A stretch of 64,000 nt of DNA from assembly GCA_900466605.1 (NCBI GenBank), contig UBMU01000021.1:1-64000 (forward strand), written 5' to 3'. The notes beneath the pieces are model-generated. The model was not told where the DNA came from. It saw only the letters and a program-made list of their open reading frames with translations, and ran no database searches. Below, one piece after another: positions 51,577 through 60,035 of this stretch. The translations under genes were made by a program, and so were the position numbers. Position 1 is the first letter of the stretch. The number at the start of each line of letters is the position of its first letter. The stretch is from Hyphomicrobiales bacterium (GTDB lineage: Bacteria; Pseudomonadota; Alphaproteobacteria; Rhizobiales; Rhizobiaceae).

Positions 51577-52659
51577 CGACAACGATATAGGGACGCCGTG
51601 GTCAAGCAGATTGATCTCATGTTCCGGACCATGGTCGCGGAACTTCAGCAACGGGCATTCGATGACGATTGGGCGGAGGACTTCCCCCCGTCAGGTAGGT
51701 TCGTGCCTGTATCGGTCGATGGACGGCGTTATTGGTATTTCGACCTGCCCGATGGTGAGGGCGGGCAGAAGCGCCGGTATGTCGGGCCTGCCGACGATCC
51801 CTTGATTTCGGAACGTGTCGAGACGTTCAAAGGCGAGAAGTCGGACTATAAGGCTCGCCGCAAGTTCGTTTCGACGCTGACGCGGGAAGCCGGTTTGATC
51901 GCAGCCGATCGTTTTACCGGCGATGTCATACAAGCGCTTGCCAAGGCGGGTCTCTTCCGGCTGCGCGGTGTTCTCATTGGCACTGTCGCCTTTCAATGCT
52001 ACTCGGCGTATCTCGGCATCCGCTTGCCCTCGGCGGCAATCCTCACAGGCGATGCAGACCTAGCCCAGGATTTTGCGATCTCCGCCGAAGTAGCGGATTC
52101 AATGCCGCCTATGCTCGATCTCCTGACAGGACTTGATCCGACTTTCCGCGCCGTGCCGCACATCAGCGGTAGCTCCCGGTCTCATGCCTTTCGGAATCAA
52201 GCCGGCTACCGGGTCGAATTCCTGACGACGAACAGGGGAGCGGAAGTATATTCGGACAAACCAGCCAACATGCCGGCTCTCGGTGGCGCTTCGGCCGAGC
52301 CGCTAAGATTCATGGATTTCTTGATCCGTGATCCCGTTCGTTCAATCCTGCTACATGGTGCCGGTATCTCGGTGGTCATCCCTGATCCTTGCAGGTATGC
52401 CGTTCATAAGCTTGTCATAGCCGGCCGCCGCCAAAATGACGCTGGTGGCCAGGCCAAGCGGGATAAGGATCTCAGACAGGCAGGAATGCTATTCGATGCA
52501 CTGCCGGTGACAGGTCATGGGCCTTCACTGATTGACGCCATGGAAGAAGCATGGGATCGCGGACCCGCTTGGAAGTTAGCTATCTCAGAGGCGGCGGACG
52601 TAATGCACAGGGAATATCGGGACGCTGTCAATCGGATGGTAGGCATTCTCAAAAGATAA
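51574..52659 (+). CDS. GSU2403-family nucleotidyltransferase-fold protein
   Basis: A 361-residue protein. The N-terminal part (FVPVSVDGRRYWYFDLPDGE then KRRYVGPADDP) and the middle (GVLIGTVAFQCYSAYLGIRL ... TGDADLAQDF) match the GSU2403 / NTP_transf_8 family, with a G-T-x-A and D-x-D-like catalytic region. The start is taken as the TTG at 51574 because conserved sequence begins at once; no better start exists before the first ATG in the frame. Related folds act as antitoxin or toxin partners in some type IV systems, but no partner gene is adjacent here. Function unknown. Confidence 0.72.
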   Translation: MRQRYRDAVVKQIDLMFRTMVAELQQRAFDDDWAEDFPPSGRFVPVSVDGRRYWYFDLPDGEGGQKRRYVGPADDPLISERVETFKGEKSDYKARRKFVSTLTREAGLIAADRFTGDVIQALAKAGLFRLRGVLIGTVAFQCYSAYLGIRLPSAAILTGDADLAQDFAISAEVADSMPPMLDLLTGLDPTFRAVPHISGSSRSHAFRNQAGYRVEFLTTNRGAEVYSDKPANMPALGGASAEPLRFMDFLIRDPVRSILLHGAGISVVIPDPCRYAVHKLVIAGRRQNDAGGQAKRDKDLRQAGMLFDALPVTGHGPSLIDAMEEAWDRGPAWKLAISEAADVMHREYRDAVNRMVGILKR

Positions 52660-52852
52660 AGAGCGGGCCGCGCGGTAAGGCATAAAGCGTTTAATCTCCG
52701 CGCGTCACGTTCACACAGTCTTCGTTGGCAGGGAATCGCCGCTCGCCTCCGGTTGCGGATGGCTGAATTGCACGATGACGTAGAGGCGCACAGAGTAGCC
52801 GTTTCAGCTTTGCTTTAGTGCACGAGATAGCCCCCAGATCGATATATTCGAT

Positions 52853-53149
52853 TCATTCGTCGAATAGGATGGCCCCATAGTCGGTGGCGCCATGTAAGAT
52901 ATGAATGATGACCACCTTTCCGGTTTCGACGCGGTAGAAGATCAGATAGTTACCGTGAACCCGACGACGAATACCATGGTGCTCGTATCGGGGGACGAGG
53001 GCGAAGCCGTTCGGACTATCGACCAGTTCCTCACACTTTCTCCGCAGCTCCCGAATTAACAACATCGCGCGCAGTGGATTATGCTCAGCGATATAATCGG
53101 CGATCTGCTCAAGGTCGTTTTCAGCCTCGCTGGAGAACTCAAGGATCAT
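52853..53149 (-). CDS. parE: RelE/ParE-family toxin
   Basis: A 98-residue ParE/RelE-fold protein: opening strand ILEFSSEAENDLEQIADYIA, Arg-rich helix RELRRKCEELVDSPNGF, then HHGIRRRVHGNYLIFYRVE and the final strand VVIIHILHGATDY. The start overlaps the antitoxin stop (ATGA), giving a typical parDE pair. ParE toxins usually poison DNA gyrase, RelE toxins cleave mRNA; the ParD-like partner favours ParE. Confidence 0.88.
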   Translation of the reverse strand: MILEFSSEAENDLEQIADYIAEHNPLRAMLLIRELRRKCEELVDSPNGFALVPRYEHHGIRRRVHGNYLIFYRVETGKVVIIHILHGATDYGAILFDE

Positions 53150-53412
53150 GCTGATTTTTCGGCCTTGTCAGCCATCGCACGAAATTTGGCGTCGAGACGG
53201 TCGAAGACATCGCTCGCCGGTTTCGTTCGCCCGGCGTCCGCATCGGCAATGCCGCGCATGATAGAAGCGTCCAGTGCGGTGAGGCGGGTCTCGCGATCCT
53301 GGACCAGCCGCACACCTTCACGGAGGACTTCGCTTTTCGAACCATAGCGACCCGTATCGACGAGTTGCTGGATATAGCTTTCGAGTTGTTTTCCCAGATC
53401 GGCACTGATCAT
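53146..53412 (-). CDS. parD: ParD-type antitoxin
   Basis: An 88-residue ribbon-helix-helix antitoxin of the ParD group: ISADLGKQLESYIQQLVDTG then RYGSKSEVLREGVRLVQDRE, with an acidic C-terminus that binds toxin. The frame extends to 53424, but the ATG at 53412 is preceded by GGAGG and is chosen. Inverted and direct TTATCAA repeats lie upstream. Confidence 0.87.
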   Translation of the reverse strand: MISADLGKQLESYIQQLVDTGRYGSKSEVLREGVRLVQDRETRLTALDASIMRGIADADAGRTKPASDVFDRLDAKFRAMADKAEKSA

Positions 53413-53452
53413 GCGGTCCTCCATCTAATGTGATGGAGACAAGATAGGCCCT

Positions 53453-53480
53453 TTATCAACTATTATCAAGAATGGTGATA
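53453..53480. promoter_or_regulatory. repeated TTATCAA / TGATA elements upstream of parDE
   Basis: TTATCAA occurs at 53453-53459 and 53463-53469, a 10-bp period, and TGATA at 53476-53480 completes an inverted repeat. The set is about 40 bp upstream of parD, where the ParDE complex would autoregulate. The rest of 53481-53890 has no recognisable gene. Confidence 0.45.
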
Positions 53481-53897
53481 CTCTGTCCCGCTGTCAGCGT
53501 CGGCCATTCCAGGATTAGCAATCTGCCTAAAGACACCTCCGACGATCCTCGTGGCCTATGACCCGCCTATATCGAACGGGATCTTGTCGGCAAGATCGAT
53601 TTGGTTCTCATGTGGGAGAGTCTCCTCTGTCATAAGGATTTCGCCATTGGGTGATAAAAGTAAGAAGAACTAACTTCGATAAGCCTGCTCGCAACGGTTG
53701 GCCCGAGTGCCGCGCGTCTGACAGCTTTAATAGAAATCGTTGCCAGTGCCGCGAACGGGACCTATCCCCGCAGAGCTCGCGAAGGTGAAATTGTCTGACC
53801 CACTGGTTGCGCAGCCTGTTAGGCTCAAATGATGGCTACTCCAAGAATGTTTCTGCATTAATTCATCCAATCGGCAGGTGGACAATCAAGAGTTAGG

Positions 53898-53928
53898 AAA
53901 GCGGGAAGTCGACTGGACTCCCCGCTTT
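53898..53928. terminator. hairpin downstream of the arylsulfatase gene
   Basis: AAAGCGGG and CCCGCTTT form the base of the stem, with GTC/GAC pairing inside and a small internal loop; T or A runs flank it on both strands. It ends 9 bp from the arylsulfatase stop and can act on the minus strand. Confidence 0.6.
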
Positions 53929-53936
53929 TCGAGTGG

Positions 53937-55598
53937 TTACTGCGGCGCAAGGCTCTCAAGATCGTTCAGTCTTTTCAGGGCCGCCTGTTGGCGAAGTAGG
54001 CCGTAGTTGATGCCGCTCGCGTTCAGCGAACTGCCCTCTTGGTACGGGAACTGGTCGAAGTCCGAGAAAAACTCCTTGATCTTGCCCTGTACAGGAACAA
54101 GAAGCCACATGTTGCGCGCGAGGAATTCCATGGCGCCTCCGCCTTCCTTCAGGCCTCGTTCGTAGGGATCCATTCTCAGATTGAAGATATTGGCCCAGCT
54201 CGGAACCTCACGTGTCGCCGTGGCGATGTTGCCTTCGCTGTTGACTGCAAAGGCGAGCTTCCAATCGTTCCAGCGAATGGCGTTGAGATTACCGCCCTGG
54301 TCGAAGTAATAGACAGAGTCACGCGGTCCGGTCGGCACCTCGCTTTTCAACAGCGGCCCCAAGTCGTAGCCGTCCAGATGGACCTTGAACTCCTTGGTGC
54401 CAGATTTGAAGCCTGTTTTCATCTGCTCCTTCAGGTCGGATATACCGGCTGCGCCTGCGAACGTCGGCATCCAGTCCATGAGCGTTACGATATCGTTGAC
54501 TTCCGTCCCCGGCTTGACGACACCCGGCCAGCGAACCATCATCGGGATTCGGAACCCGCCCTCCCACGTGGTGCCTTTTTCGCCGTGGAACGGGGTCATC
54601 GCGCCATCTGGCCAAAGTGCCAGTTCGGCGCCGTTGTCGGTGGTGTAGAGAACGATGGTATTGTCGGCGATGCCGAGTTCATCCAATTGGTCGAGAAGCT
54701 GACCGACGTGACCGTCATGTTCAACCATGCCGTCGGCATGGATGCCTTTCCCGGTCTTGCCGAGGGAGTCAGGCTTCAGATGTGTGAAAACGTGCATGCG
54801 GGTCGAGTTGAACCAGACAAAGAAGGGCTTCTCCGCCTTCGCCTGGCGATCGATGAAGTTCTTGGCGGCTCCGAGAAACTCTTCATCGATGGTTTCCATT
54901 CGCTTGGTGTTAAGCGCGCCGGTGTCCTCTATCTTGCCATCGGCGCTTGATTTGATGACACCGCGCGGCCCGAACTGTCTGCGGAAGGCGGGATCCTTGG
55001 GATAGAAGTAGCCTTCTGGCTCCTCCTCAGCGTTGAGGTGATAGAGGTTGCCGAAGAACTCATCGAATCCATGCTTCGTCGGCAGGTGTTGATCCTGATC
55101 GCCGAGATGGTTCTTGCCGAACTGACCTGTCGCATAGCCCTGCGTCTTCATGACGTCAGCGATCGTCGGCATCCAGTCCTGAATGCCATGGGGATCGCCC
55201 GGCATGCCGATTGTCAAAAGACCGGTACGGAACGGCTCCTGTCCAAGAATGAAGGAAGCGCGCCCGGCCGTGCAGCTCTGCTGACCATAGGAATCGGTAA
55301 AAATCGCGCCTTCCTTGGCGATGCGGTCGATGTTTGGTGTGCGATAACCCATGAGGCCCATCGTATAGGCACTAATCTGCGGGATACCGATGTCGTCGCC
55401 AAAGATGACGAGGATGTTGGGCTTCTTGCCCGATGAGGACGAGGTCTGCGCCGGTGCGGCTTGTTGCGCACTCGCGCTGCTCCCTGTGGACGCAACCGCT
55501 AGGGCCGTGAGAGCCAGGGAACTTCCGCCGAGCAGAAGGTTGCGACGGCTGACAGATGTCAATTCGGCATCCGGCCTGGCATTTTTCATGCTATCCAT
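53937..55598 (-). CDS. Tat-exported arylsulfatase
   Basis: A 553-residue type I sulfatase. A twin-arginine signal (SVSRRNLLLGGSSLALTALA) ends around ASA-QQA. Metal ligands Asp68-Asp69 are in FGDDIG. The formylglycine motif is Cys109-Thr-Ala-Gly-Arg113, a C-x-A-x-R variant, followed by ILGQEPFRTGL. The ligand region YTTDNGAELALWPDG and the C-terminal DWKLAFAVNSEG strand complete the fold. It would hydrolyse a sulfate ester in the periplasm; the substrate is not known. Activation needs a formylglycine-generating enzyme, not encoded here. A TATAAT box at 55644-55649 (minus strand) and the shared GAAGTACGTTAC element lie upstream. Confidence 0.9.
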   Translation of the reverse strand: MDSMKNARPDAELTSVSRRNLLLGGSSLALTALAVASTGSSASAQQAAPAQTSSSSGKKPNILVIFGDDIGIPQISAYTMGLMGYRTPNIDRIAKEGAIFTDSYGQQSCTAGRASFILGQEPFRTGLLTIGMPGDPHGIQDWMPTIADVMKTQGYATGQFGKNHLGDQDQHLPTKHGFDEFFGNLYHLNAEEEPEGYFYPKDPAFRRQFGPRGVIKSSADGKIEDTGALNTKRMETIDEEFLGAAKNFIDRQAKAEKPFFVWFNSTRMHVFTHLKPDSLGKTGKGIHADGMVEHDGHVGQLLDQLDELGIADNTIVLYTTDNGAELALWPDGAMTPFHGEKGTTWEGGFRIPMMVRWPGVVKPGTEVNDIVTLMDWMPTFAGAAGISDLKEQMKTGFKSGTKEFKVHLDGYDLGPLLKSEVPTGPRDSVYYFDQGGNLNAIRWNDWKLAFAVNSEGNIATATREVPSWANIFNLRMDPYERGLKEGGGAMEFLARNMWLLVPVQGKIKEFFSDFDQFPYQEGSSLNASGINYGLLRQQAALKRLNDLESLAPQ

Positions 55599-55658
55599 CT
55601 GGTAGTCTCCTCAATTGAAACTGTGCCCGGACAGATGGCGAAAATTATAGCGTCAGCG

Positions 55659-55685
55659 GAAGTACGTTACGGTAAATATTAGCGT
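55659..55685 (+). promoter_or_regulatory. shared regulatory element, copy 1 (arylsulfatase)
   Basis: GAAGTACGTTACGGTAA at 55659-55675, continuing AATATTAGCGT. It matches 24 of 27 bases of the copy before the MoxR operon. Read toward the gene it is TTACNGTAACGTACTTC, ending 60 bp before the start codon and lying over the -35 position of a promoter whose -10 is TATAAT at 55649-55644. Confidence 0.7.
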
Positions 55686-55722
55686 AAAAGGCGAAACAAA
55701 GTGCCTCCGATGACGCGAGCGA

Positions 55723-57000
55723 TCAAGGGTTCAATGGTGGGAGACCGGTTTCCATGACGGGGGCGTCCGCTTTCCTGAAATCGATGGTGGTCGCCAATTT
55801 AGTTCGATCGATTGTCCCGCCGGCGGAACTGAAAAGCGTGCGAGAGAGTATGTCGATCTGCGACCGCAGCTCGTCAGGTGCGTCGCGCAGCCAATCATCA
55901 AGGGTGCGATGGCCCAGCTTGCGGCTCCAGTCGACAAGCTGTGCGTAGATCTCCATTTCGCTACCGGTCGCGATCGTCCGCCGGACAGCTTTGAGACGAG
56001 AACCGTGCGAGGCATGGTATCGTTCCTTGGCCAACCGGAAACGGCTCTCAAGGGCAGGGAGCAATCTGCCGCCAATCCACACGAGTGCTGCAAGCGCAAG
56101 AAGCGACAGGATCGCGGTGGCAATCCGCTGCCGACTGACATGTGGGAGCGGGCGGGGTGCATCCTCGAGCACAGGTTCGATTGCTGTCGAAGTCGTATGT
56201 GCAGCCGACACATTCACCGTCATCGCGGGTAGTGAGGCCGATTTGCTATCATGGCTCGATATGTCAAACCAGGTATATGAGACGGCCGGGATTACGAACG
56301 ATCCCTCCTTGTCAGCTGTGTAGACATAGGTTTCCGTACGGCTGCTTGCCGTGTCGCGTCCAACGTCGATGCCGTCCTGGATCGCAGGTGCGTTCTCGTA
56401 GCGGCGAAGGCCTGAAACGATTCCGGGGTCGAGCGGCGGGATCATAATCGCCTGGGTGTTCTGGGCGGTAATCGTTATCGTTCTGGTGAGCGCGTCCCCA
56501 ACCTTCATGGATCGGGCGTCGCGATCGAACGCTTGCTCCACCGTGAGATCGCTTGCCGCGAATGTGACCTGCTGTCCCTGCCCAGCGGATCCACCGACCG
56601 TGAAGGATACCGAGGGTATGTTCACCGTTGCTTTCGTTAATTTGCCTTCCGAGGAGTAGCCGAATTCGACTCCGAACTGCGGCAATGTAAACGTGCCCGA
56701 GACCTGGGGTACGACCGCATATGTCTTGCGGATGCCGGCGTATTGGACGCCGTCGATAGTTTGCGTGAGGTTCTCCGATCGTTTTTCTGGCAGCGTTACC
56801 AGCGCATTTGGGAGATCGAAGAGCGGAAACTGGGGAGGCGATGTGAAGAAGTCCGGAACATAGATGTCGACATCGACACGGACCTGCTGGCCTGGAACAA
56901 TGTCGCTGCCTGCTTCCACGGTCGCACGTGCAAACGGTTCGGCGCCGAGCGCGAATGAAGGCGTAAGAAGCAGGGCAATGGCGAGGAGGGTTTTCATCAT
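55723..57000 (-). CDS. BatD-like membrane protein
   Basis: A 425-residue protein. The signal peptide (KTLLAIALLLTPSFALGA) precedes Ig-like beta domains, with FARATVEAGSDIVPGQQVRV near the start, as in the oxygen-tolerance BatD family. A membrane segment (IATAILSLLALAALVWIGG) and a cytoplasmic helical tail containing SRKLGHRTLDDWLRD follow. The ATG at 57000 overlaps the stop of the upstream VWA/TPR gene by 4 bp. It is the last gene of the MoxR operon and probably works with the two VWA proteins at the envelope. Confidence 0.8.
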   Translation of the reverse strand: MMKTLLAIALLLTPSFALGAEPFARATVEAGSDIVPGQQVRVDVDIYVPDFFTSPPQFPLFDLPNALVTLPEKRSENLTQTIDGVQYAGIRKTYAVVPQVSGTFTLPQFGVEFGYSSEGKLTKATVNIPSVSFTVGGSAGQGQQVTFAASDLTVEQAFDRDARSMKVGDALTRTITITAQNTQAIMIPPLDPGIVSGLRRYENAPAIQDGIDVGRDTASSRTETYVYTADKEGSFVIPAVSYTWFDISSHDSKSASLPAMTVNVSAAHTTSTAIEPVLEDAPRPLPHVSRQRIATAILSLLALAALVWIGGRLLPALESRFRLAKERYHASHGSRLKAVRRTIATGSEMEIYAQLVDWSRKLGHRTLDDWLRDAPDELRSQIDILSRTLFSSAGGTIDRTKLATTIDFRKADAPVMETGLPPLNP

Positions 57001-58550
57001 GGCTTCGAGCCTCCCGCCTCGATCGAAAATTTTCTCGCCATGAGGTCGGCGGGGCTCACCTGGATGTTCTTCATCCACATTTCGGAGGTCTGCTCGGCGA
57101 CAGCTGTCTCGCCGGCCTTGCCCTTCTTCCCCTTGTCATCGAACTGGACGCTGTCAGGCTTCTGGTTCGGGTCCTCTTCTTGTTCCTGCTCCGCGTCCTG
57201 TTCCTGTTTGAGGAGTTGTTTGGCGATCGCGAGATTTGCGACGGCCTCGGGCCAATCCTTTCGCGTTTCCAGTGCCTTGCCATAAGCGGCAACAGCGTCC
57301 TCGAACTTGCTCACATGCAGGAGTGCGTTTCCTTGATTGTACCAGCTCTCCGGTGTGTTGATGGACGCGAAAGCGTCGATCGCGTCCTGATACCGGCCGG
57401 CGCGATAGAGTGCGACGCCCTTCCACATAGGGTCTTGAAAGTGGTCAGCTGCGGTCGCGTAGTCCTCCTGCTGGTATTCGCGGCGGCCTTGCTGATCCGG
57501 CGTGAGCCACATGTCGGCGAAGTCTAACGCTGATGCTGATGTGGGCGATAGGACATGAAAGGCGAGCAAGAGGGCCGAAAGCCTGACGAGCCAGCCGCGC
57601 CGGAACGACAGCGCGGACAGCAGCGCAACGGGAGCGATGAGCCACCATCCAAGGTCGTGCCAACGATCGCCCTCCGTCGCCGTCTGCTGCGCGAAGTTCG
57701 TTCGCACGCGTTGCGCAAGCCACCGAACGTCGGTGTCGTCTTGCGTCATCGTCGCCACATCCGCCCCGGTATCGCTGCCGAATGCCTTCAGCGCGTCCAC
57801 ATCCAGCTTCGCAGTCAGGCGGCTTCCTCCTGCACTGTTGAGAAAGCTGCCGTCGCTCTGTTTGACGACGCCACCTTCGGCCGTGCCGATGCCGAGGACA
57901 ACGATGGCGTTGTCGATATCCTTGGCGCCGGCTGCCGCAGCCGGCTCTATACCGTCCGTCAGGAGCGCAATGGTGCCCGACGTCCCGTCCCGCTTCAGCA
58001 GGTTGTCCGCCAGCGTGAGGGCGGCGGCCGTGTCCTTTCCCGGCTTCGGCATGATGCCGGTCGCTAAGGCGTCGGTATAGGTCTCGATCAGGTCGATGTC
58101 GTCTGTAAGCGGCACGACGAGATGAGCTGTTCCCGAATATGCGACCACGGCGGTACGCGCGCCGTTGCGGGCGGCAAGGAGATCATGGATCTTCAGCTTG
58201 ACGCGCTCGATGCGGCTTGGAGAAATATCGATGGCATCCATCGTCGGCGAGAGATCGACCGCGATGACGAGGGATGCCGTATCCGCAACGAATGGCGGCG
58301 CCTCTCGTTTCCAGGTCGGTCCGGCGGCGCCGAGTATTGCGAGCGTCAGCAGGGTGGCCAGAACCCAGGCGGGGGCGTAGCGATGCCTGCGGTCTGGCTG
58401 GATGATGAGGCTGTCGAGCAGATGCGGCGCGATCAATCCATTCCAACGGCTTCGAAAATCACCCGCACGCGATACCATCCACAAGATGATCGGAGGAGCC
58501 AGCAGGGCGATCAACCAGAATGGGCGGAGAAAGTGAAAATCCGAGATCAT
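56997..58550 (-). CDS. VWA domain and TPR protein (BatB/BatC-like fusion)
   Basis: A 517-residue membrane protein. It begins with two hydrophobic helices, then a von Willebrand A domain with the MIDAS motif Asp99-Leu-Ser-Pro-Thr103 and LLTDGIEP. A membrane segment near residue 320 and TPR repeats follow (AGRYQDAIDAFASI, PESWYNQGNALLHVSKFEDA), then a long acidic Gln/Glu/Lys tail. It combines features of the separate BatB and BatC proteins. The ATG at 58550 overlaps the preceding stop (ATGA) and follows GGAGG. Confidence 0.85.
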   Translation of the reverse strand: MISDFHFLRPFWLIALLAPPIILWMVSRAGDFRSRWNGLIAPHLLDSLIIQPDRRHRYAPAWVLATLLTLAILGAAGPTWKREAPPFVADTASLVIAVDLSPTMDAIDISPSRIERVKLKIHDLLAARNGARTAVVAYSGTAHLVVPLTDDIDLIETYTDALATGIMPKPGKDTAAALTLADNLLKRDGTSGTIALLTDGIEPAAAAGAKDIDNAIVVLGIGTAEGGVVKQSDGSFLNSAGGSRLTAKLDVDALKAFGSDTGADVATMTQDDTDVRWLAQRVRTNFAQQTATEGDRWHDLGWWLIAPVALLSALSFRRGWLVRLSALLLAFHVLSPTSASALDFADMWLTPDQQGRREYQQEDYATAADHFQDPMWKGVALYRAGRYQDAIDAFASINTPESWYNQGNALLHVSKFEDAVAAYGKALETRKDWPEAVANLAIAKQLLKQEQDAEQEQEEDPNQKPDSVQFDDKGKKGKAGETAVAEQTSEMWMKNIQVSPADLMARKFSIEAGGSKP

Positions 58551-59536
58551 GCGGGAGACCTCCGGCGGAAGACGCCTGAGGCACCTGTGATCCCGTACCA
58601 GGCGGCAGTGAGGATGACTGCCGCGCCAAGCGGCCAATGGAAGAGTTCTATGCGCGGACGCCAGGAAAGCTGCTTCTGATCCTGTGGGGTGATCCGGTCG
58701 AGCTCGTTGTAGATATCTTGCAACTGGCTTTGATCGCCGCCAAAGAAATAACGCCCGCCGGTGGTCGCGGCGATCTTCTGCAGAGAAGCGGTATCAAGCT
58801 TGTCTTCACCAGTTGCCGCCGGGTCGCCGATGCCGACCGCGTGGATGATGATGCCCTTGGTCTTGGCAATGTCCGCCGCCTTGAGGGGCGGCATCTTGCT
58901 TGCCGTGTCGTTGCCATCTGTGAGCAGGATCATCACCTTCTCGGGAACCGTGGTCTTTTCGAACATGCGAATGCCCAGGCCCAAGGAGTCTCCGAGTGCC
59001 GTTCGGGGTCCGGCGATGCCGGGAAGAAGACTCTCCACCAAGGTCTGAACAAGACCATGGTCCATCGTGAAGGGCGCGAGCGGGTAGGGCGCATCGCCGA
59101 AGGCAATCAGACCGATGCGATCGCCCGGTCGCTTGGTTACGAAGTCCGCGACGACGGTGCGGACCGCATCGACCCGCGCCTTCGATGTTCCGTCGGGTGC
59201 CGCAAAGTCGCGGGTGTCCATCGACTGGGACAGGTCAAGGGCCAGCAGAATGTCGCGCTGGGGTTCGGTCCTCTCCAATGGCGGTTCCACATACTGCGGA
59301 CGCGCCAATGCTATGACGATAAGACACCAGGTCAGAACATCGATCACGGTCTGCGGCCAGGATCGCTTGGGGACCACAGAGCCCTCCGTCGGCTCGACGC
59401 CGGCTGCGCTGGCGACCTGATTGAAGAAGGGCAGCCTAATGGATGCCGAGGTTTCTCGATGCGGGGGCACGAGCCACCAGACCAGCAGGGGAAGGGGCAA
59501 AAGCAGCAACGCCCATGGCAGGTTAAGCTGATACAT
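58547..59536 (-). CDS. VWA domain membrane protein (BatA-like)
   Basis: A 329-residue protein: N-terminal membrane helix (LPWALLLLPLPLLVWWLV), a second one near residue 70, a VWA domain with MIDAS Asp101-Leu-Ser-Gln-Ser105 and LLTDGNDTAS, and a C-terminal helix. The ATG at 59536 follows GAGAGG and overlaps the DUF4381 gene end by 14 bp; upstream frame is rejected. BatA-type proteins act with MoxR AAA ATPases in envelope or metal-insertion processes. Confidence 0.86.
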   Translation of the reverse strand: MYQLNLPWALLLLPLPLLVWWLVPPHRETSASIRLPFFNQVASAAGVEPTEGSVVPKRSWPQTVIDVLTWCLIVIALARPQYVEPPLERTEPQRDILLALDLSQSMDTRDFAAPDGTSKARVDAVRTVVADFVTKRPGDRIGLIAFGDAPYPLAPFTMDHGLVQTLVESLLPGIAGPRTALGDSLGLGIRMFEKTTVPEKVMILLTDGNDTASKMPPLKAADIAKTKGIIIHAVGIGDPAATGEDKLDTASLQKIAATTGGRYFFGGDQSQLQDIYNELDRITPQDQKQLSWRPRIELFHWPLGAAVILTAAWYGITGASGVFRRRSPA

Positions 59537-60035
59537 GATGCCTCTCGATCCAGTGCCGCGCATCAAGCAGAAGATCATCGGTGGCGTCTGTACTCGCCGA
59601 CGCGTCGCCCCGATACTCCAGATCGTCGAGATAGCTTTTCAGAGAGCTGCCGATTTCGCCATCTTGGTGGGAGTTCAGAAACTCAACCCAGTCGTTCCCG
59701 GACATCGCCGAAATCGTCTCGCGTGGCCAAGCTGCGAGTGCTGTTTGCTTCAGCAATTCTCCAAGGCGCGCAGTTGCTCCTGCACGTGTTTGCTGGTTTC
59801 GGAAATCGCCTGCAATCCCATCGAGAAGTCGCAATGCCTCGCGACGATAGGCGTTGCGACGCCAGCGCCTGTACAGCACCATCGCCCACGCCAGGATTGC
59901 CGCGAGCAGGACCAGTGCCAGCGCCAGCCACCCCCAGGTCTGTGGCATCCAGGAGACGGGCTGCGGGACGGCGATGTCCTTGAGAGAGCGAAGGGCAGCT
60001 TCGGTGATAGGGTCGGGTCGGACTTGCTGCTCCAC
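59523..60035 (-). CDS. DUF4381 membrane protein
   Basis: A 170-residue protein with one membrane helix (WLALALVLLAAILAWAMVLY) after an N-terminal Pro-rich part (DIAVPQPVSWMPQTWGW), and a cytoplasmic domain with LLKQTALAAWPRETISAMSG then WVEFLN. That is the DUF4381 pattern, found between DUF58 and VWA genes in MoxR operons. The start is a GTG after GGAGG, overlapping the DUF58 stop by one base. Confidence 0.82.
   Translation of the reverse strand: MEQQVRPDPITEAALRSLKDIAVPQPVSWMPQTWGWLALALVLLAAILAWAMVLYRRWRRNAYRREALRLLDGIAGDFRNQQTRAGATARLGELLKQTALAAWPRETISAMSGNDWVEFLNSHQDGEIGSSLKSYLDDLEYRGDASASTDATDDLLLDARHWIERHHVSA

Noticed and set aside
58637..59983. 448-codon plus-strand frame
   Set aside because: Antisense to the VWA and DUF4381 genes, whose motifs are intact; Arg/Gln-rich composition typical of a shadow frame.
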